Source of the DNA: a bacterium
Lineage (GTDB): Bacteria; Planctomycetota; Planctomycetia; Kolteriales; Kolteriaceae
Direction: 5' to 3'
Assembly: GCA_019748235.1 (NCBI GenBank)
Contig: JAIEPU010000116.1
Location: forward strand, 1 to 34,440
DNA: 34,440 bases
The notes below the pieces were generated by a model that was not told the origin of the DNA, made no database searches, and saw nothing but the letters and a program-made list of their open reading frames with translations. The position numbers and the translations under genes are program-made. Positions 34,194-34,440 of the stretch are shown in pieces. Numbering within the stretch: the first letter of the stretch is position 1; each line of letters begins with the position of its first letter.

Positions 34194-34440
34194 CGAACGC
34201 CTCGCACGTCGCTCGATCGCTGCCGGTCAACGGCAATGGCTTCGAGAGCATGTACCACCTCGGCCAATCGATCAGCGGAAATCGACGCAGGCAACTTGAG
34301 TACCCGTCCGCCGACAAGCACGATCTCCATCGACGATTCCCACGCCGGCTCCTCCTTCACCACTTGGAGATCGGCGCTTAAACGGGGACCGGATCGGCAG
34401 ATAATTGGGTCCCACTGGGTGTAAAGTGCTCGAAGAGCCG
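34190..34440 (-). CDS. tnpA: IS66 TnpA, C-terminal part (5' end outside window)
   Basis: Reading from the right edge, the frame is open and gives LYTQWDPIICRSGPRLSADL, then MEIVLVGGRVLKLPASISAD and RLAEVVHALEAI before the TGA at 34190-34192. The short hydrophobic I-V-L-x-G-G-R-x-L-x-L-P strand followed by an L-x-x-V-V-x-A-L-E helix matches the end of IS66 TnpA/OrfA. Recognised mainly from position and the ATGA overlap with tnpB. Confidence 0.7.
   Translation of the reverse strand, partial: ALRALYTQWDPIICRSGPRLSADLQVVKEEPAWESSMEIVLVGGRVLKLPASISADRLAEVVHALEAIAVDRQRSSDVRGVR

Larger units (their letters stand above)
32417..34440 (-). mobile_element. IS66-family insertion sequence (right part beyond the window)
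   Basis: Three genes in the IS66 order tnpA, tnpB, tnpC are read on the minus strand with ATGA overlaps at 34190-34193 and 33864-33867. The element runs off the right edge, so its left inverted repeat cannot be seen. No inverted repeat is obvious to the left of the tnpC stop: an accessory gene begins within 16 bp, so this end may be truncated. The element is very probably inactive because tnpC is broken. Confidence 0.88.

Overview
The window looks like chromosomal DNA of a planctomycete. The indications are two sulfatase-family genes, a DUF1080 (3-keto-disaccharide hydrolase) protein, a PQQ-like beta-propeller, a c-type cytochrome with CxxCH plus an MPP motif, a secreted caspase-like protease, a PEP-CTERM protein, weak or absent Shine-Dalgarno sites at many starts, and an outer-membrane BamA. 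This is inference from gene content; there is no rRNA or other marker here.

Layout. 1-248 is the 3' end of an endonuclease III gene. 475-2868 encodes BamA with five POTRA repeats and a barrel. 3156-4577 is a sulfatase-fold protein that has lost nearly all of its catalytic residues. 4791-14058 is a chemosensory locus in the order MCP, CheW, CheR-TPR, CheW, CheA-REC, CheB. That is the wspA-B-C-D-E-F order of the Pseudomonas Wsp system, but here it is preceded by a REC-PP2C phosphatase instead of the diguanylate cyclase WspR. 14119-19664 holds a divergent locus: a di-heme cytochrome and an SH3-tailed secreted protein on the minus strand, and a secreted caspase-like protein on the plus strand. 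The SH3 protein and the caspase share two homologous domains, so this looks like one functional unit.

19755-27589 is a metabolic and envelope stretch: DUF1080 protein, a cNMP-binding/thioredoxin-reductase-like fusion, an MBL-fold hydrolase, a PQQ-like propeller protein, a second sulfatase with intact catalytic residues, a tandem PsbP-like secreted protein and a small FKBP isomerase. The second sulfatase is interrupted: its signal peptide and its mature domain lie in different frames, separated by a four-copy 8-bp tandem repeat. Gain of one unit or loss of two would restore the frame, so this is a candidate phase-variable gene.

27590-34440 is an accessory region. It has a membrane-anchored alpha/beta hydrolase, long gene-free stretches, a beta-helix PEP-CTERM protein, remnants of a tyrosine recombinase, an orphan DUF4258-like toxin tail with an overlapping candidate immunity gene, and an IS66-family element (tnpA-tnpB-tnpC on the minus strand) that runs off the right edge and whose tnpC carries an internal deletion and frameshift.

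The best candidates for something undescribed are the Wsp-like array wired to a PP2C phosphatase, the caspase/partner/cytochrome locus, and the repeat-controlled sulfatase. No CRISPR array, tRNA or rRNA was found.
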